Positions 34,826-42,013 of a DNA stretch of 42,013 nucleotides are shown in pieces; the first letter of the stretch is position 1; each line of letters opens with the position of its first letter. The notes beneath the pieces are model-generated. The model searched no databases, was not told the origin of the DNA, and worked only from the letters and a program-made list of their open reading frames with translations. The translations under genes were made by a program, and so were the position numbers. This DNA comes from Pseudonocardia autotrophica. Lineage in GTDB: Bacteria > Actinomycetota > Actinomycetes > Mycobacteriales > Pseudonocardiaceae. The stretch lies in the NCBI RefSeq assembly GCF_000717175.1, contig NZ_JNYD01000039.1, positions 1 to 42,013 of the forward strand, read 5' to 3'.

Positions 34826-36505
34826 TCAGGTCCGGGCGGGCAGGGCGGCCAGGGCGGTGGCGACCTCGTCGGCGAGCGCGGCGTGGCCCGCGCGCAGCGT
34901 CGCCCGATCGGCGCGGACCTCGACGATCCGCAGCCCCGGACCGGCCGGCAGCACGGCCTCGACCAGCTCCGACGGCGCGGTGACCAGCACGTGCGCGGCG
35001 CCGAGGCCGGTCGCGACCGCGGCGAGATCGGCCCGGTGCGGAGTGCCGAAGACCCGCTCGAACGACGCGGAGTGTGCCGGTGCCCCCTGCTCGAGCAGCC
35101 CGAAGATCCCGCCGCCGGAGTCGTTGAGCACCACGATCGACAGCGCCGGCCGCGGCTCGTCCGGGCCGATGAGCAGACCGGTGGTGTCGTGCAGCAGGGT
35201 CAGGTCGCCGAGCAGCGCCACCGTCGGGCCGGGATGCGTCAGCGCGGCGCCGACGGCCGTCGACACCGTCCCGTCGATCCCCGCGACCCCGCGGTTGGAC
35301 AGCACGGACAGGCCGGTCCGCGGCACCGCGGCGAGCGCGACGTCCCGCACGGGGTTCGACGAGCCGAGGACCAGCCGGGAGCCGTCGGGCAGCGCGCCGA
35401 CCAGCTCGCGTGCCAGCGACAGTCCTCGCGGCCCCTCGGGCAGCGCCCGGTCGAGCGCGGCGGACGCGACCTCGTCGGCCTCCCGCCAGCGCTGCACCCA
35501 CGCCCGCGGTGGCGCGAGGGCCGGCACGTCGCCGACCGCCCGCACGGTGCCGGCGACGTCCGTCCACGGCGTGCCCTGCGGGTCCGCCGCGACGTAGACC
35601 TGCAGGTCGGACGCGGCGAGCAGGCGCGCGACGGACCGGTGCAGGGTCGGTCGCCCGACGACGAGCACCTGCCGCGGCCGCGGCGGGCCGCCGGGTGCCC
35701 CGAGCAGCCAGGGCCCGCTGCGCAGGGCGTGCGGCCACAGCGGCGACGACGGCTCGGCGACGATCGGGGCCCCGCCCAGCAGTGCCGGGTCGACCCCCGC
35801 CCCGCCACCGGCGATCACGAGGGTCGGCGCCGAGGGGTCCAGCGGCAGCGGCGGCGCGGTCCGGCGCGCCGGCGGCACCACCGTCCAGGGGGCGCCGTCG
35901 GGGCGCCCGGGCGGAACCTCCGCGGCCGGGTCGGGAACCAGCGGCTCGGCGAACGGGATGTTCAGGTGGACCGGACCCGGCGGCTCGCCGAGGGCGCCGG
36001 TCGCCGCGGCCACGATGCGGTCGACGGCGGCGCGCCACCGTCCCGGCTCCCCGGGCGCGAGCCGGGCGACGGCCAGGGTGCCGGCCCGGCGGACGGCCCC
36101 GCCGAAGATCCCCTGCTGCTCGATCGTCTGGCTGGCGCCGGTGCCGACCAGCTCCGGGGGCCGGTCCGCGGTGAGCGCGAGCACCGGGACCCCCGAGTGC
36201 GAGGCCTCGAGCACCGCCGGGTGCAGGTTCGCGACGGCGGTGCCCGAGGTCGTGACCACCGGGACCGGGCGGCCGGAGCCGAGCGCCAGGCCGAGCGCGA
36301 GGAACCCGCCCGTGCGCTCGTCGATCCGCACGTGCAGGCGCAGCCGGCCGGCCGCGTCGGCCGCGTGCAGGGCGAAGGCGAGCGGCGCGTTGCGCGACCC
36401 CGGGCACAGGACCGCGTCGGTGACGCCGAGGCGCACCAGCTCGTCCACGACCACGCGGGCCTGGACGGGCCCTGCCGCGGGGTCGCTCGTCGGTGCCGGG
36501 TTCAC
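34826..36505 (-). CDS. menD: MenD, SEPHCHC synthase
   Basis: 2-succinyl-5-enolpyruvyl-6-hydroxy-3-cyclohexene-1-carboxylate synthase, the ThDP- and Mg-dependent second step of menaquinone synthesis, joining isochorismate with 2-oxoglutarate. 559 residues, family length. Marks: CPGSRNAPLAFAL, RIDERTGGFLALGLA with the catalytic Glu region, TTSGTAVANLHPAVLEA, LTADRPPELVGTGASQT, and the ThDP motif GDLTLLHDTTGLL ... LNDSGGGIFGLL. ATG 36505. Isochorismate from the menF product feeds it. Confidence 0.96.
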   Translation of the reverse strand: MNPAPTSDPAAGPVQARVVVDELVRLGVTDAVLCPGSRNAPLAFALHAADAAGRLRLHVRIDERTGGFLALGLALGSGRPVPVVTTSGTAVANLHPAVLEASHSGVPVLALTADRPPELVGTGASQTIEQQGIFGGAVRRAGTLAVARLAPGEPGRWRAAVDRIVAAATGALGEPPGPVHLNIPFAEPLVPDPAAEVPPGRPDGAPWTVVPPARRTAPPLPLDPSAPTLVIAGGGAGVDPALLGGAPIVAEPSSPLWPHALRSGPWLLGAPGGPPRPRQVLVVGRPTLHRSVARLLAASDLQVYVAADPQGTPWTDVAGTVRAVGDVPALAPPRAWVQRWREADEVASAALDRALPEGPRGLSLARELVGALPDGSRLVLGSSNPVRDVALAAVPRTGLSVLSNRGVAGIDGTVSTAVGAALTHPGPTVALLGDLTLLHDTTGLLIGPDEPRPALSIVVLNDSGGGIFGLLEQGAPAHSASFERVFGTPHRADLAAVATGLGAAHVLVTAPSELVEAVLPAGPGLRIVEVRADRATLRAGHAALADEVATALAALPART

Positions 36506-36566
36506 GCCTCCGACCCTATGTCGCCACCCGCCGGTCCCGCCGTGCTCCGCTGCTCACACCACCCCG

Positions 36567-37283
36567 TCACATCGGGAACAGCTCGAAGCCGACGGCCAGG
36601 TCCGCGCCCGGGAACTGCTGCGCGACCGCCTCGGCGTGCGACCGCAGGTAGGTCGCCGGGTCGGCCATCACGTCGTCGCCGAGCGCGGCCAGGTAGGCCC
36701 GGTGGGCGGACAGCGACGCGACTGCCCGGTCGAACACCGGCCCGATGTCGACGGCGTGGGTGGGCTCGGGCACGCCGGTCGCGGCGAGGTACCGCACGTC
36801 CGTCCACGGGTCGCCGCCCGCGCCGGGGAAGACCCAGCGGTTGCCCGCGTCGCGGCAGGCGTCGAGGACGGCGCGCCCGGTGTGGACGTGGTCGGCCATG
36901 TTGAGCCAGCCGCCCGGCCAGCGGTCGGCGAAGTTCCCCGTGACGACCAGCTCGGGCCGGCGCCGCCGGATCACCGCGGCGATGTCGCGGCGCAGCGGGA
37001 GCCCGTACTCGACCACACCGTCCGGATGGTCGAGGAACTCCACCTCCGCGACCCCGACGGCGGCGCAGGCCGCCCGCTGCTCGGCCTCCCGCAGCGGCCC
37101 GGCCTCCACGGGCGGGATCGTGTCGATGCCCGCCTCGCCCCGGGTGACCAGCAGGTACGTCACCTCCTTGCCCGCCTCCGTCCAGCAGGCGACGGCGCCC
37201 GACCCGCCGTACTCCATGTCGTCGGGGTGTGCGACCACGACGAGGGCGCGCGACCAGTCGTCGGGGAAGGGCTGGAGCGTCAT
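36567..37283 (-). CDS. PIG-L/LmbE family deacetylase
   Basis: A 238-residue zinc-dependent N-acetyl-sugar deacetylase-like protein. The metal motif AHPDDMEYGG lies near the N-terminus and a later HVHTGRAV could supply the third ligand. Relatives include MshB (mycothiol), GlcNAc-PI deacetylases and natural-product deacetylases; substrate unknown, and the protein is shorter than MshB. ATG 37283 is favoured over a GTG two codons upstream. Divergent from the ABC-F gene with 32 bp between starts, so the two promoters must overlap. Confidence 0.88.
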   Translation of the reverse strand: MTLQPFPDDWSRALVVVAHPDDMEYGGSGAVACWTEAGKEVTYLLVTRGEAGIDTIPPVEAGPLREAEQRAACAAVGVAEVEFLDHPDGVVEYGLPLRRDIAAVIRRRRPELVVTGNFADRWPGGWLNMADHVHTGRAVLDACRDAGNRWVFPGAGGDPWTDVRYLAATGVPEPTHAVDIGPVFDRAVASLSAHRAYLAALGDDVMADPATYLRSHAEAVAQQFPGADLAVGFELFPM

Positions 37284-37315
37284 GCGCACATCGTCCCCGT
37301 ACCCTCGGCGATGTC

Positions 37316-38962
37316 ATGAGCGCGACCCTCCGGGCCACGGGCCTGTCCGCCGGGCACGGTGCCCGCGTCCTGTTCAGCGGCCTGGACCTCGTGGTCGCGC
37401 CCGGCGACGTCGTCGGGCTCGTCGGGGTGAACGGCGCCGGCAAGTCCACCCTGCTGCGCCTGCTCGCCGGCGAGCAGCCGGGTGGGTGGGGAGGCGACGC
37501 CGAGGGCGAGGTCACCCTCGGCCCGCCCGACGCGACGGTCGGCCACCTGCCGCAGGAACCGGAGCGCCGCCCGGGCGAGAGCGTGGCGCAGTACCTGGCC
37601 CGCCGCACCGGGGTGGCGGCCGCGCAGGTCGCGATGGACGCCGCGGCCGAGGAGCTCGGCGCGGGCGGGGACGGGGAGAGGTACGCCGCGGCCCTCGACC
37701 GCTGGCTCGCCCTCGGCGGCGCGGACCTCGACGAGCGGGCCGGCGAGGTGGCTGCCGAGGTCGGCCTCGGCGTGCCGCTCGACGCCCCCATGACGGCACT
37801 GTCCGGCGGCCAGGCCGCGCGCGCCGGGCTGGCCGCGCTGCTGCTCTCCCGCTACGACGTGCTGCTCCTCGACGAGCCCACCAACGACCTCGACCTCGAC
37901 GGCCTGGAGCGGCTGGAGAAGTTCGTCCAGGGTCTGCGGAGCCCGGCCGTGATCGTGAGCCACGACCGCGAGTTCCTCGCCCGCACCGTCAACCGGATCG
38001 TGGAGCTGGACCTGCACCAGCGGCAGGTCGGGGTCTACGACGGCGGCTACGACAGCTACCTGGTCGAGCGCGAGATTGCCCGCCGGCACGCCCGCGAGGC
38101 CTACGAGGAGTACGACGACAAGCTCGGCGCGCTGAAGGACCGCGCGCAGATGCAGCGCAACTGGATGGCCCAGGGCGTGCGCAACGCGCGGCGGAAGTCG
38201 AAGGACAACGACAAGAACGTCAGGGCCAAGCGCGCGGAGACCAGCGAGAAGCAGGCCGCCAAGGCCCGGCAGACCCAGCGCGCGATCGAGCGGCTGGACG
38301 TCGTCGAGGAGCCCCGCAAGGAGTGGGACCTGCGGATGACGATCGCCGCGGCCCCCCGGTCCGGGGCGGTCGCCGCGCGGCTCGACGGCGCCGTCGTCCG
38401 CCGGGGCGACTTCGTCCTCGGCCCGGTCACGGCGCAGGTCGACTGGGCGGACCGGGTGATCGTCACCGGGGCGAACGGGGCCGGGAAGTCCACGCTGCTC
38501 GGCGCCCTGCTCGGGCGGATCCCGGTCGACGAGGGCTCCGCCGGGCTCGGGGCGGGCGTGACCGTCGGCGAGATCGACCAGGCCCGCGGGCTCTTCCTCG
38601 GCGACGAGCCGCTGGTCACGGCGTTCGGCCGGGCGGTGCCGGACTGGCCCGAGTCCGAGGTGCGCACGCTGCTGGCCAAGTTCGGGCTGTCGAAGGAGCA
38701 CGTGCCGCGGCCCGCCTCGTCGCTCTCCCCCGGCGAGCGCACCCGGGCGGCGCTGGCACTGCTGCAGGCCCGCGAGGTGAACCTGCTGGTGCTCGACGAG
38801 CCCACCAACCACCTCGACCTCCCCGCGATCGAGCAGCTCGAGCAGGCCCTCGACGCCTTCCCCGGCACGGTCCTGCTGGTCACGCACGACCGCCGGATGC
38901 TCGACACGGTCCGCGCCACCCGCCGGTGGCGCGTCGAGGAAGGCCGCCTCACCGAGGCCTGA
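37316..38962 (+). CDS. ABC-F family ATPase
   Basis: A 548-residue soluble protein with two ABC nucleotide-binding domains and no membrane helices. Walker A is GVNGAGKST at 37-45 and GANGAGKST at 385-393; signatures are LSGGQAARAG (about 162) and LSPGERTRAA (about 471); Walker B is LLLDEPTNDLDL and LVLDEPTNHLDL. The inter-domain linker (about 255-345) is highly charged (KSKDNDKNVRAKRAETSEKQ) and would reach into the ribosome. ABC-F proteins act at the ribosomal E site as translation factors or antibiotic-protection proteins; which role applies here cannot be decided. Start ATG 37316 after TACCCT. Confidence 0.93.
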   Translation: MSATLRATGLSAGHGARVLFSGLDLVVAPGDVVGLVGVNGAGKSTLLRLLAGEQPGGWGGDAEGEVTLGPPDATVGHLPQEPERRPGESVAQYLARRTGVAAAQVAMDAAAEELGAGGDGERYAAALDRWLALGGADLDERAGEVAAEVGLGVPLDAPMTALSGGQAARAGLAALLLSRYDVLLLDEPTNDLDLDGLERLEKFVQGLRSPAVIVSHDREFLARTVNRIVELDLHQRQVGVYDGGYDSYLVEREIARRHAREAYEEYDDKLGALKDRAQMQRNWMAQGVRNARRKSKDNDKNVRAKRAETSEKQAAKARQTQRAIERLDVVEEPRKEWDLRMTIAAAPRSGAVAARLDGAVVRRGDFVLGPVTAQVDWADRVIVTGANGAGKSTLLGALLGRIPVDEGSAGLGAGVTVGEIDQARGLFLGDEPLVTAFGRAVPDWPESEVRTLLAKFGLSKEHVPRPASSLSPGERTRAALALLQAREVNLLVLDEPTNHLDLPAIEQLEQALDAFPGTVLLVTHDRRMLDTVRATRRWRVEEGRLTEA

Positions 38963-38991
38963 TTCATTGCGCGACCGGGCGGGATCGGCCC

Positions 38992-39026
38992 TTGCGCCTT
39001 CTGTCAGTTCTCGCTAACGTTAGCGA
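38992..39026 (+). promoter_or_regulatory. promoter with a 16-bp operator over the -10 box
   Basis: TTGCGC (38992-38997) and TAACGT (39015-39020) are separated by 17 bp, a sigma70-type spacing. The perfect palindrome TCGCTAACGTTAGCGA (39011-39026) covers the -10 box, so a bound dimer would block transcription. GGGAGG lies 6 nt before the ATG of the first gene. The ArsR-type regulator encoded second in the operon is the natural candidate to bind it. Confidence 0.7.
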
Positions 39027-39055
39027 ACACGCACAGAACAACTCGGGAGGTCGTC

Positions 39056-39430
39056 ATGGGAAACCCGGTCGCGATGTTCGAGATCGTCAGCACCGACCCC
39101 AGCCGGTTGGGCCGCTTCTACGGCGAGCTCTTCGGCTGGACCGTGAACGCCGACCCCGCCTGGGGCGGCTACGGGCTCGTCGACACGCACTCGGAGCCCG
39201 GACCGCTGATGGGCGGGATCGGGCCGTCGTACCAGCCCGGGGACACAGGCGTGAAGTTCTACGTCGGGGTCGACGACCTCGGCGCCTGGCTCGGCAAGGC
39301 CGAGGGGCTCGGGGCGTCCCGGCTGGTGGAGCCCACCGACCTGCCCGAGGGGTACGGCTCGTTCGCGATGTTCGCCGACCCGGACGGCAACACGGTCGGC
39401 CTGTGGGCGGGACCGACGGGGGGATCGTGA
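39056..39430 (+). CDS. VOC family (glyoxalase/bleomycin-resistance fold) protein
   Basis: A 124-residue protein of the vicinal oxygen chelate fold. Marks: MFEIVSTDPSRLGRFYGELFGW at the N-terminus and MFADPDGNTVGLW at the C-terminus, two paired beta-alpha-beta modules. Members bind metals or small ligands, so the substrate is unknown. The ATG has GGGAGG upstream. Its stop overlaps the ArsR gene start (GTGA), making it the first gene of a coupled operon. Confidence 0.88.
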   Translation: MGNPVAMFEIVSTDPSRLGRFYGELFGWTVNADPAWGGYGLVDTHSEPGPLMGGIGPSYQPGDTGVKFYVGVDDLGAWLGKAEGLGASRLVEPTDLPEGYGSFAMFADPDGNTVGLWAGPTGGS

Positions 39431-39753
39431 CCTCTCCCGCCCCGCTCGACGACCGGGTCGGGGCCATGCTCCGGGCCCTCGCCGAGCCGCGCCGCCGGGC
39501 GATCCTGCGGCTGGTCGCCACCACCGAACGCGCGGCCGGCGAGATCGCCGCGGAGTTCGAGGTGTCCCGCACGGCCGTCAGCCAGCACCTCACCGTGCTG
39601 AAGGAGTCCGGGCTGATCGCGGAGCGCCGCGAGGGCACCCGCCGGCTGTACCGTGCCCGGCGGGAGGCGGTCCGCGAGCTGCAGGCGGCCCTCGACGGCA
39701 TCTGGTCCGACGCGCTCGACCGGGCGCGCGCCCTCGTGGAGGAGGAGTCGTGA
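39427..39753 (+). CDS. ArsR-family transcriptional regulator
   Basis: A 108-residue winged-helix protein. The recognition helix region is VSRTAVSQHLTVLKESGLI, with AEPRRRAILRLV before it and the wing RREGTRRLYRA after it. No cysteine-rich metal site is present, so this is the non-metal ArsR subtype usually paired with SRPBCC proteins, as here. It starts GTG 39427 within the VOC stop, and its own stop overlaps the next start. Probably autoregulates the operon through the upstream palindrome. Confidence 0.9.
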   Translation: MTSPAPLDDRVGAMLRALAEPRRRAILRLVATTERAAGEIAAEFEVSRTAVSQHLTVLKESGLIAERREGTRRLYRARREAVRELQAALDGIWSDALDRARALVEEES

Positions 39754-40259
39754 GCAGCGAGACCTACGGCGAGGTGGTCGACCTCGCCCGCCCACCCATC
39801 CACCGTTCGACCGTCGTGGCGGCGGCCCGGGAGCGCACGTTCCGCGTGTTCGTCGACCGGCTCGCCGAGTGGTGGCCCCTCGACCCGTTCTCCCTCGGCG
39901 GCAGCGACCGGATCGCCTCGGTGACCGTCGACCGCCGGGTCGGCGGCACGGTCACCGAGCACTGGCACGACGGCAGCAGCCACGACTGGGGCACGCTGCT
40001 GGCCTGGGACCCGCCGGTCGGGCTGACGATGACGTGGAACGTCACCGGCACCCCGACCGAGGTCGAGCTGCGGTTCGTCGCCCTGGACGGGACCACCACC
40101 CGGGTGGACCTCGAGCACCGGGGCTGGGAGCGGCTCTCGCTCGAGGAGCTGCGGGCCGCGTGCGCGCTGCCCGGGGGCTACTCCGGCGGCGCCTTCGAGC
40201 GCGGCTGGGCCACGATCCTCGGCGCCTTCGCCGACGCCGTGCGGGAGGACGCACCGTGA
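39750..40259 (+). CDS. SRPBCC/AHSA1-domain protein
   Basis: A 169-residue protein of the START-like SRPBCC superfamily with an AHSA1-type domain: FRVFVDRLAEWWPLDPFS early, VGGTVTEHWHDG, and VDLEHRGWERL late. Such proteins bind hydrophobic ligands in a cavity. ArsR-SRPBCC gene pairs are common in actinobacteria. GTG start at 39750 overlaps the ArsR stop (GTGA). Confidence 0.88.
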   Translation: MSSETYGEVVDLARPPIHRSTVVAAARERTFRVFVDRLAEWWPLDPFSLGGSDRIASVTVDRRVGGTVTEHWHDGSSHDWGTLLAWDPPVGLTMTWNVTGTPTEVELRFVALDGTTTRVDLEHRGWERLSLEELRAACALPGGYSGGAFERGWATILGAFADAVREDAP

Positions 40260-40549
40260 ACTGGTTCCTGTACCGGCTCGTGCCGCCGCGCCCGGACTTC
40301 GCCATGACGATGGACGAGCGCGAGCGCGCCGCGATGACGGAGCACGGCGAGTACTGGCGGGGCCTCCTGGAGGCCGGGCGGACGATCTTCTTCGGGCCGG
40401 TCGCCGACCCCGCCGGGGCGTGGGGCCTCGGCATCGTCAACGGCGAGTCGCTCGACGACGCCCGGGCGCTCGGCGAGGGGGACCCGGCCGTCGTGGCCGG
40501 GATCGCCCGGTTCGAGATGTTCCCGATGATCTCGGCGGTCACCCGCTGA
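40256..40549 (+). CDS. YciI-like domain protein
   Basis: A 97-residue protein matching the YciI-like dimeric ferredoxin-like fold: FLYRLVPPRPDF, EHGEYWRGLLEAG, TIFFGPVADPAGAWGLGIV and ARFEMFPM. The function of the family is poorly defined. GTG 40256 overlaps the preceding stop (GTGA). Last gene of the four-gene operon; 33 bp separate it from the next start. Confidence 0.85.
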   Translation: MNWFLYRLVPPRPDFAMTMDERERAAMTEHGEYWRGLLEAGRTIFFGPVADPAGAWGLGIVNGESLDDARALGEGDPAVVAGIARFEMFPMISAVTR

Positions 40550-40582
40550 GCCGGTCGGGGGCGCCGCTGGTAGGAACGCCGC

Positions 40583-41473
40583 ATGGCCTCCTGGAGCACA
40601 GCGGACGTCCCCGACCTGACCGGCCGGACGGTCGTCGTCACCGGCGCCAACAGCGGGATCGGGCTGGAGGCGGCGCGGGCGCTCGCGGCCGCGGGCGCGC
40701 ACGTCGTCCTGGCCTGCCGGAACACGGCGAAGGGTGAGGCGGCCGCCGCCTCGCTCACCGGCTCGACCGAGGTCCGCGAGCTGGACCTGGCCGACCTGAG
40801 CTCGGTCGGCCGGTTCGCCGCGGACCTCGACCGTCCCGTCGACGTGCTCGTCAACAACGCCGGCCTGATGGCCGTGCCCGAGCAGCGGACGGCCGACGGG
40901 TTCGAGATGCAGATCGGCACGAACTTCCTCGGCCACTTCGCGCTGACGGGGCTGCTGCTGCCGCGGATCACCGACCGGGTGGTCACGCTGTCGAGCCTCA
41001 TGCACCGCATCGGGCGGATCGACCTGGACGACCTGAACTGGGAGCGGCGCCGCTACCAGCGCTGGCTCGCGTACGGGCAGTCGAAGCTGGCGGACCTGAT
41101 GTTCGCCTACGAGCTGCAGCACCGCTTCGTGGCCGCCGGATCGCTGCTGCGCTCGGTGGCCGCGCACCCCGGGTACGCGGCGACCAACCTGCAGACCCGC
41201 ACCGGGACGGTCCAGGACCGGTTCATGGCGATCGCGAACCGGGTCGTCGCCCAGGACGCGGCCGCCGGGGCCCTGCCGACGCTGTACGCGGCCACGGTGC
41301 CGGACCTGCCCGGCGGCACCTACGTCGGGCCCGGCGGGCCGGGCGAGACCCGCGGCGCGCCGCGGCCGGTCGGGTCCGGCCGCGCCTCGCACGACCGCGC
41401 GGTGCAGCGGGCGCTCTGGGAGCGCGCCGAGGCACTCACCGGCGTGTCGATCGCCGTGCCCGTGCGGCGCTGA
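40583..41473 (+). CDS. short-chain dehydrogenase/reductase
   Basis: A 296-residue NAD(P)-dependent oxidoreductase of the SDR family, WWOX/retinol dehydrogenase-like subgroup. The cofactor motif is TGANSGIG (about 20-27), followed by ACRN, then NNAG, and the catalytic pair in YGQSK with an upstream serine in TLSS. Cofactor preference towards NADP is suggested by the Arg in the ACRNTAKGE stretch (family knowledge). The substrate is unknown. It may use its own promoter, since TAGGAA lies 6 nt before the ATG, or be co-transcribed with the VOC operon. Confidence 0.88.
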   Translation: MASWSTADVPDLTGRTVVVTGANSGIGLEAARALAAAGAHVVLACRNTAKGEAAAASLTGSTEVRELDLADLSSVGRFAADLDRPVDVLVNNAGLMAVPEQRTADGFEMQIGTNFLGHFALTGLLLPRITDRVVTLSSLMHRIGRIDLDDLNWERRRYQRWLAYGQSKLADLMFAYELQHRFVAAGSLLRSVAAHPGYAATNLQTRTGTVQDRFMAIANRVVAQDAAAGALPTLYAATVPDLPGGTYVGPGGPGETRGAPRPVGSGRASHDRAVQRALWERAEALTGVSIAVPVRR

Positions 41474-41518
41474 ACACGGCCTGCAGACGGCCCTGCAGAC
41501 AGTCCCGAGCACGGCGAA

Positions 41519-41550
41519 GGGGCGGCCCCTCCGGGTGGAGGGACCGCCCC
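41519..41550. terminator. bidirectional hairpin terminator
   Basis: GGGGCGGCCCCTCC and GGAGGGACCGCCCC form a 14-bp stem with one mismatch around a GGGT loop, between the converging dehydrogenase and IscA-like genes. TGTC follows on the plus strand. Confidence 0.85.
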
Positions 41551-41568
41551 TGTCGGACGTGCGGTGCG

Positions 41569-41874
41569 TCAGGCCTGCGGCTCGCCCTGCGGGCCGATCG
41601 CGAAGCGCAGCTCCTCCTGGCCCTGCTCGTTCGTGAAGGGCTGCACGTCGAGGACCTTGTCGTCGAGCACCTCGGCCGCCATCGGCTCGAGGAAGACGTT
41701 CAGCCCCTCGCCGGTCAGCACGGTGTCGCTCTGGTCCGCCTGCGCCGCCAGCGAGAGCTCGAGGCCCTGCTCCGGGTCGGTGGCCGCGATCCGCAGCCCC
41801 CCGCCGTCCGGCAGCTCGGCGTCCGTGGTCAGGGACTTGATGGCTTCTGCCGCGGTGTCGGTGATTGCCAGCAT
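41569..41874 (-). CDS. cysteine-free IscA/HesB-like protein
   Basis: A 101-residue protein with the A-type iron-sulfur carrier layout: LAITDTAAEAIKSL at the start, GLRIAATDPE, the short strands ELSLAAQ, and VFLEPMAAEVLDDKVLDV. True IscA/ErpA proteins have three conserved cysteines (C-x60-70-C-x-C) for cluster binding; this one has no cysteine at all. It therefore keeps the fold but probably not cluster transfer by the usual ligands. ATG 41874. Function unknown. Confidence 0.8.
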   Translation of the reverse strand: MLAITDTAAEAIKSLTTDAELPDGGGLRIAATDPEQGLELSLAAQADQSDTVLTGEGLNVFLEPMAAEVLDDKVLDVQPFTNEQGQEELRFAIGPQGEPQA

Positions 41875-41943
41875 TCGAGCGACCGTACCGAGAACCGGCC
41901 AGGCGTGCAGACCAGGCTGTGAAGAGAATCGACCGCAGCCGGG

Positions 41944-42013
41944 CTACGCGGTCTTGTCGAGGGTGACCCGGTAGCCGAGGTTGTGGAGTTGGTGGATGAG
42001 CCGGTCGCGTTGT
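41944..42013 (-). CDS. 3' end of an ORF running off the right edge, possibly a transposase
   Basis: Twenty-two codons before a TAG at 41944-41946 read QRDRLIHQLHNLGYRVTLDK and two more residues. The tail 'LxxLGYRVTL' recalls the C-termini of some actinobacterial transposases, but no more is visible and this is only a resemblance. Confidence 0.35.
   Translation of the reverse strand, partial: QRDRLIHQLHNLGYRVTLDKTA

Noticed and set aside
36745..39753. A single 1002-codon fusion ending in the ArsR domain
   Set aside because: Only the last 108 codons look like protein. The rest is shadow of the deacetylase, ABC-F and VOC genes. GTG at 39427 overlapping the VOC stop is the natural start.
1..42013. 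tRNA, rRNA, integrase or phage genes
   Set aside because: None was recognised by eye. Apart from a possible transposase tail at the right edge, nothing suggests a mobile element.

Overview
The window is high-GC (roughly 70% or more) actinobacterial chromosome. GTG starts, 4-bp ATGA/GTGA stop-start overlaps, a complete 14-subunit nuo operon and a menaquinone locus arranged much like the mycobacterial menD-mgtA-menG-menJ-grcC1 region point to a Pseudonocardiaceae-like organism. This placement is inferred from gene content and style, not from a database match.

Layout. 1-3.3 kb: the 3' part of korB (2-oxoacid:ferredoxin oxidoreductase beta), a small membrane protein, an OmpA-domain protein, and rarD. 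3.5-22.2 kb, all on the minus strand: geranylgeranyl-reductase-type menJ, then nuoA to nuoN, then a long-chain polyprenyl diphosphate synthase. Spacing is tight from nuoA onwards. This looks like one 16-gene unit that joins quinone-tail chemistry to complex I. Two near-identical 16-bp operators matching the actinobacterial Rex (NADH-sensing) box, and also the CRP/GlxR consensus, lie directly in front of the first gene. 22.7-24.4 kb: menG (demethylmenaquinone methyltransferase) and an unknown protein, minus strand. 24.4-29.1 kb: a class A beta-lactamase with a Tat/lipoprotein-like leader, two GT4 glycosyltransferases (one recognisably MgtA-like), an inositol monophosphatase family protein and a DUF3592 membrane protein. 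29.2-30.4 kb: isochorismate synthase (menF/entC family).

30.6-33.3 kb holds the most unusual locus. A SipW-type (Ser-His) signal peptidase faces a TasA/camelysin-like secreted protein, followed by a second SipW-type secreted protein that carries RTX (calcium-binding nonapeptide) repeats and Thr/Pro-rich linkers. The set looks like a dedicated surface-fibre or matrix module. 33.5-37.3 kb: a membrane protein of unknown role, menD, and a PIG-L deacetylase. 37.3-39.0 kb: an ABC-F ATPase. 39.0-40.5 kb: a four-gene operon (VOC, ArsR, SRPBCC, YciI-like) behind a promoter whose -10 box is covered by a perfect 16-bp palindrome. 40.6-42.0 kb: a short-chain dehydrogenase, a cysteine-free IscA-like protein, and the tail of an ORF that runs off the right edge.

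Menaquinone genes for several steps (menF, menD, menG, menJ, polyprenyl synthase) surround the NADH dehydrogenase that uses the product, so this is a respiratory quinone/complex I neighbourhood with cell-envelope genes interspersed. Non-coding DNA contains a distinctive family of 22-bp tandem repeats (core CCCGACTCGCG) in three separate arrays, several smaller tandem duplications at gene ends, and strong hairpins between converging genes.
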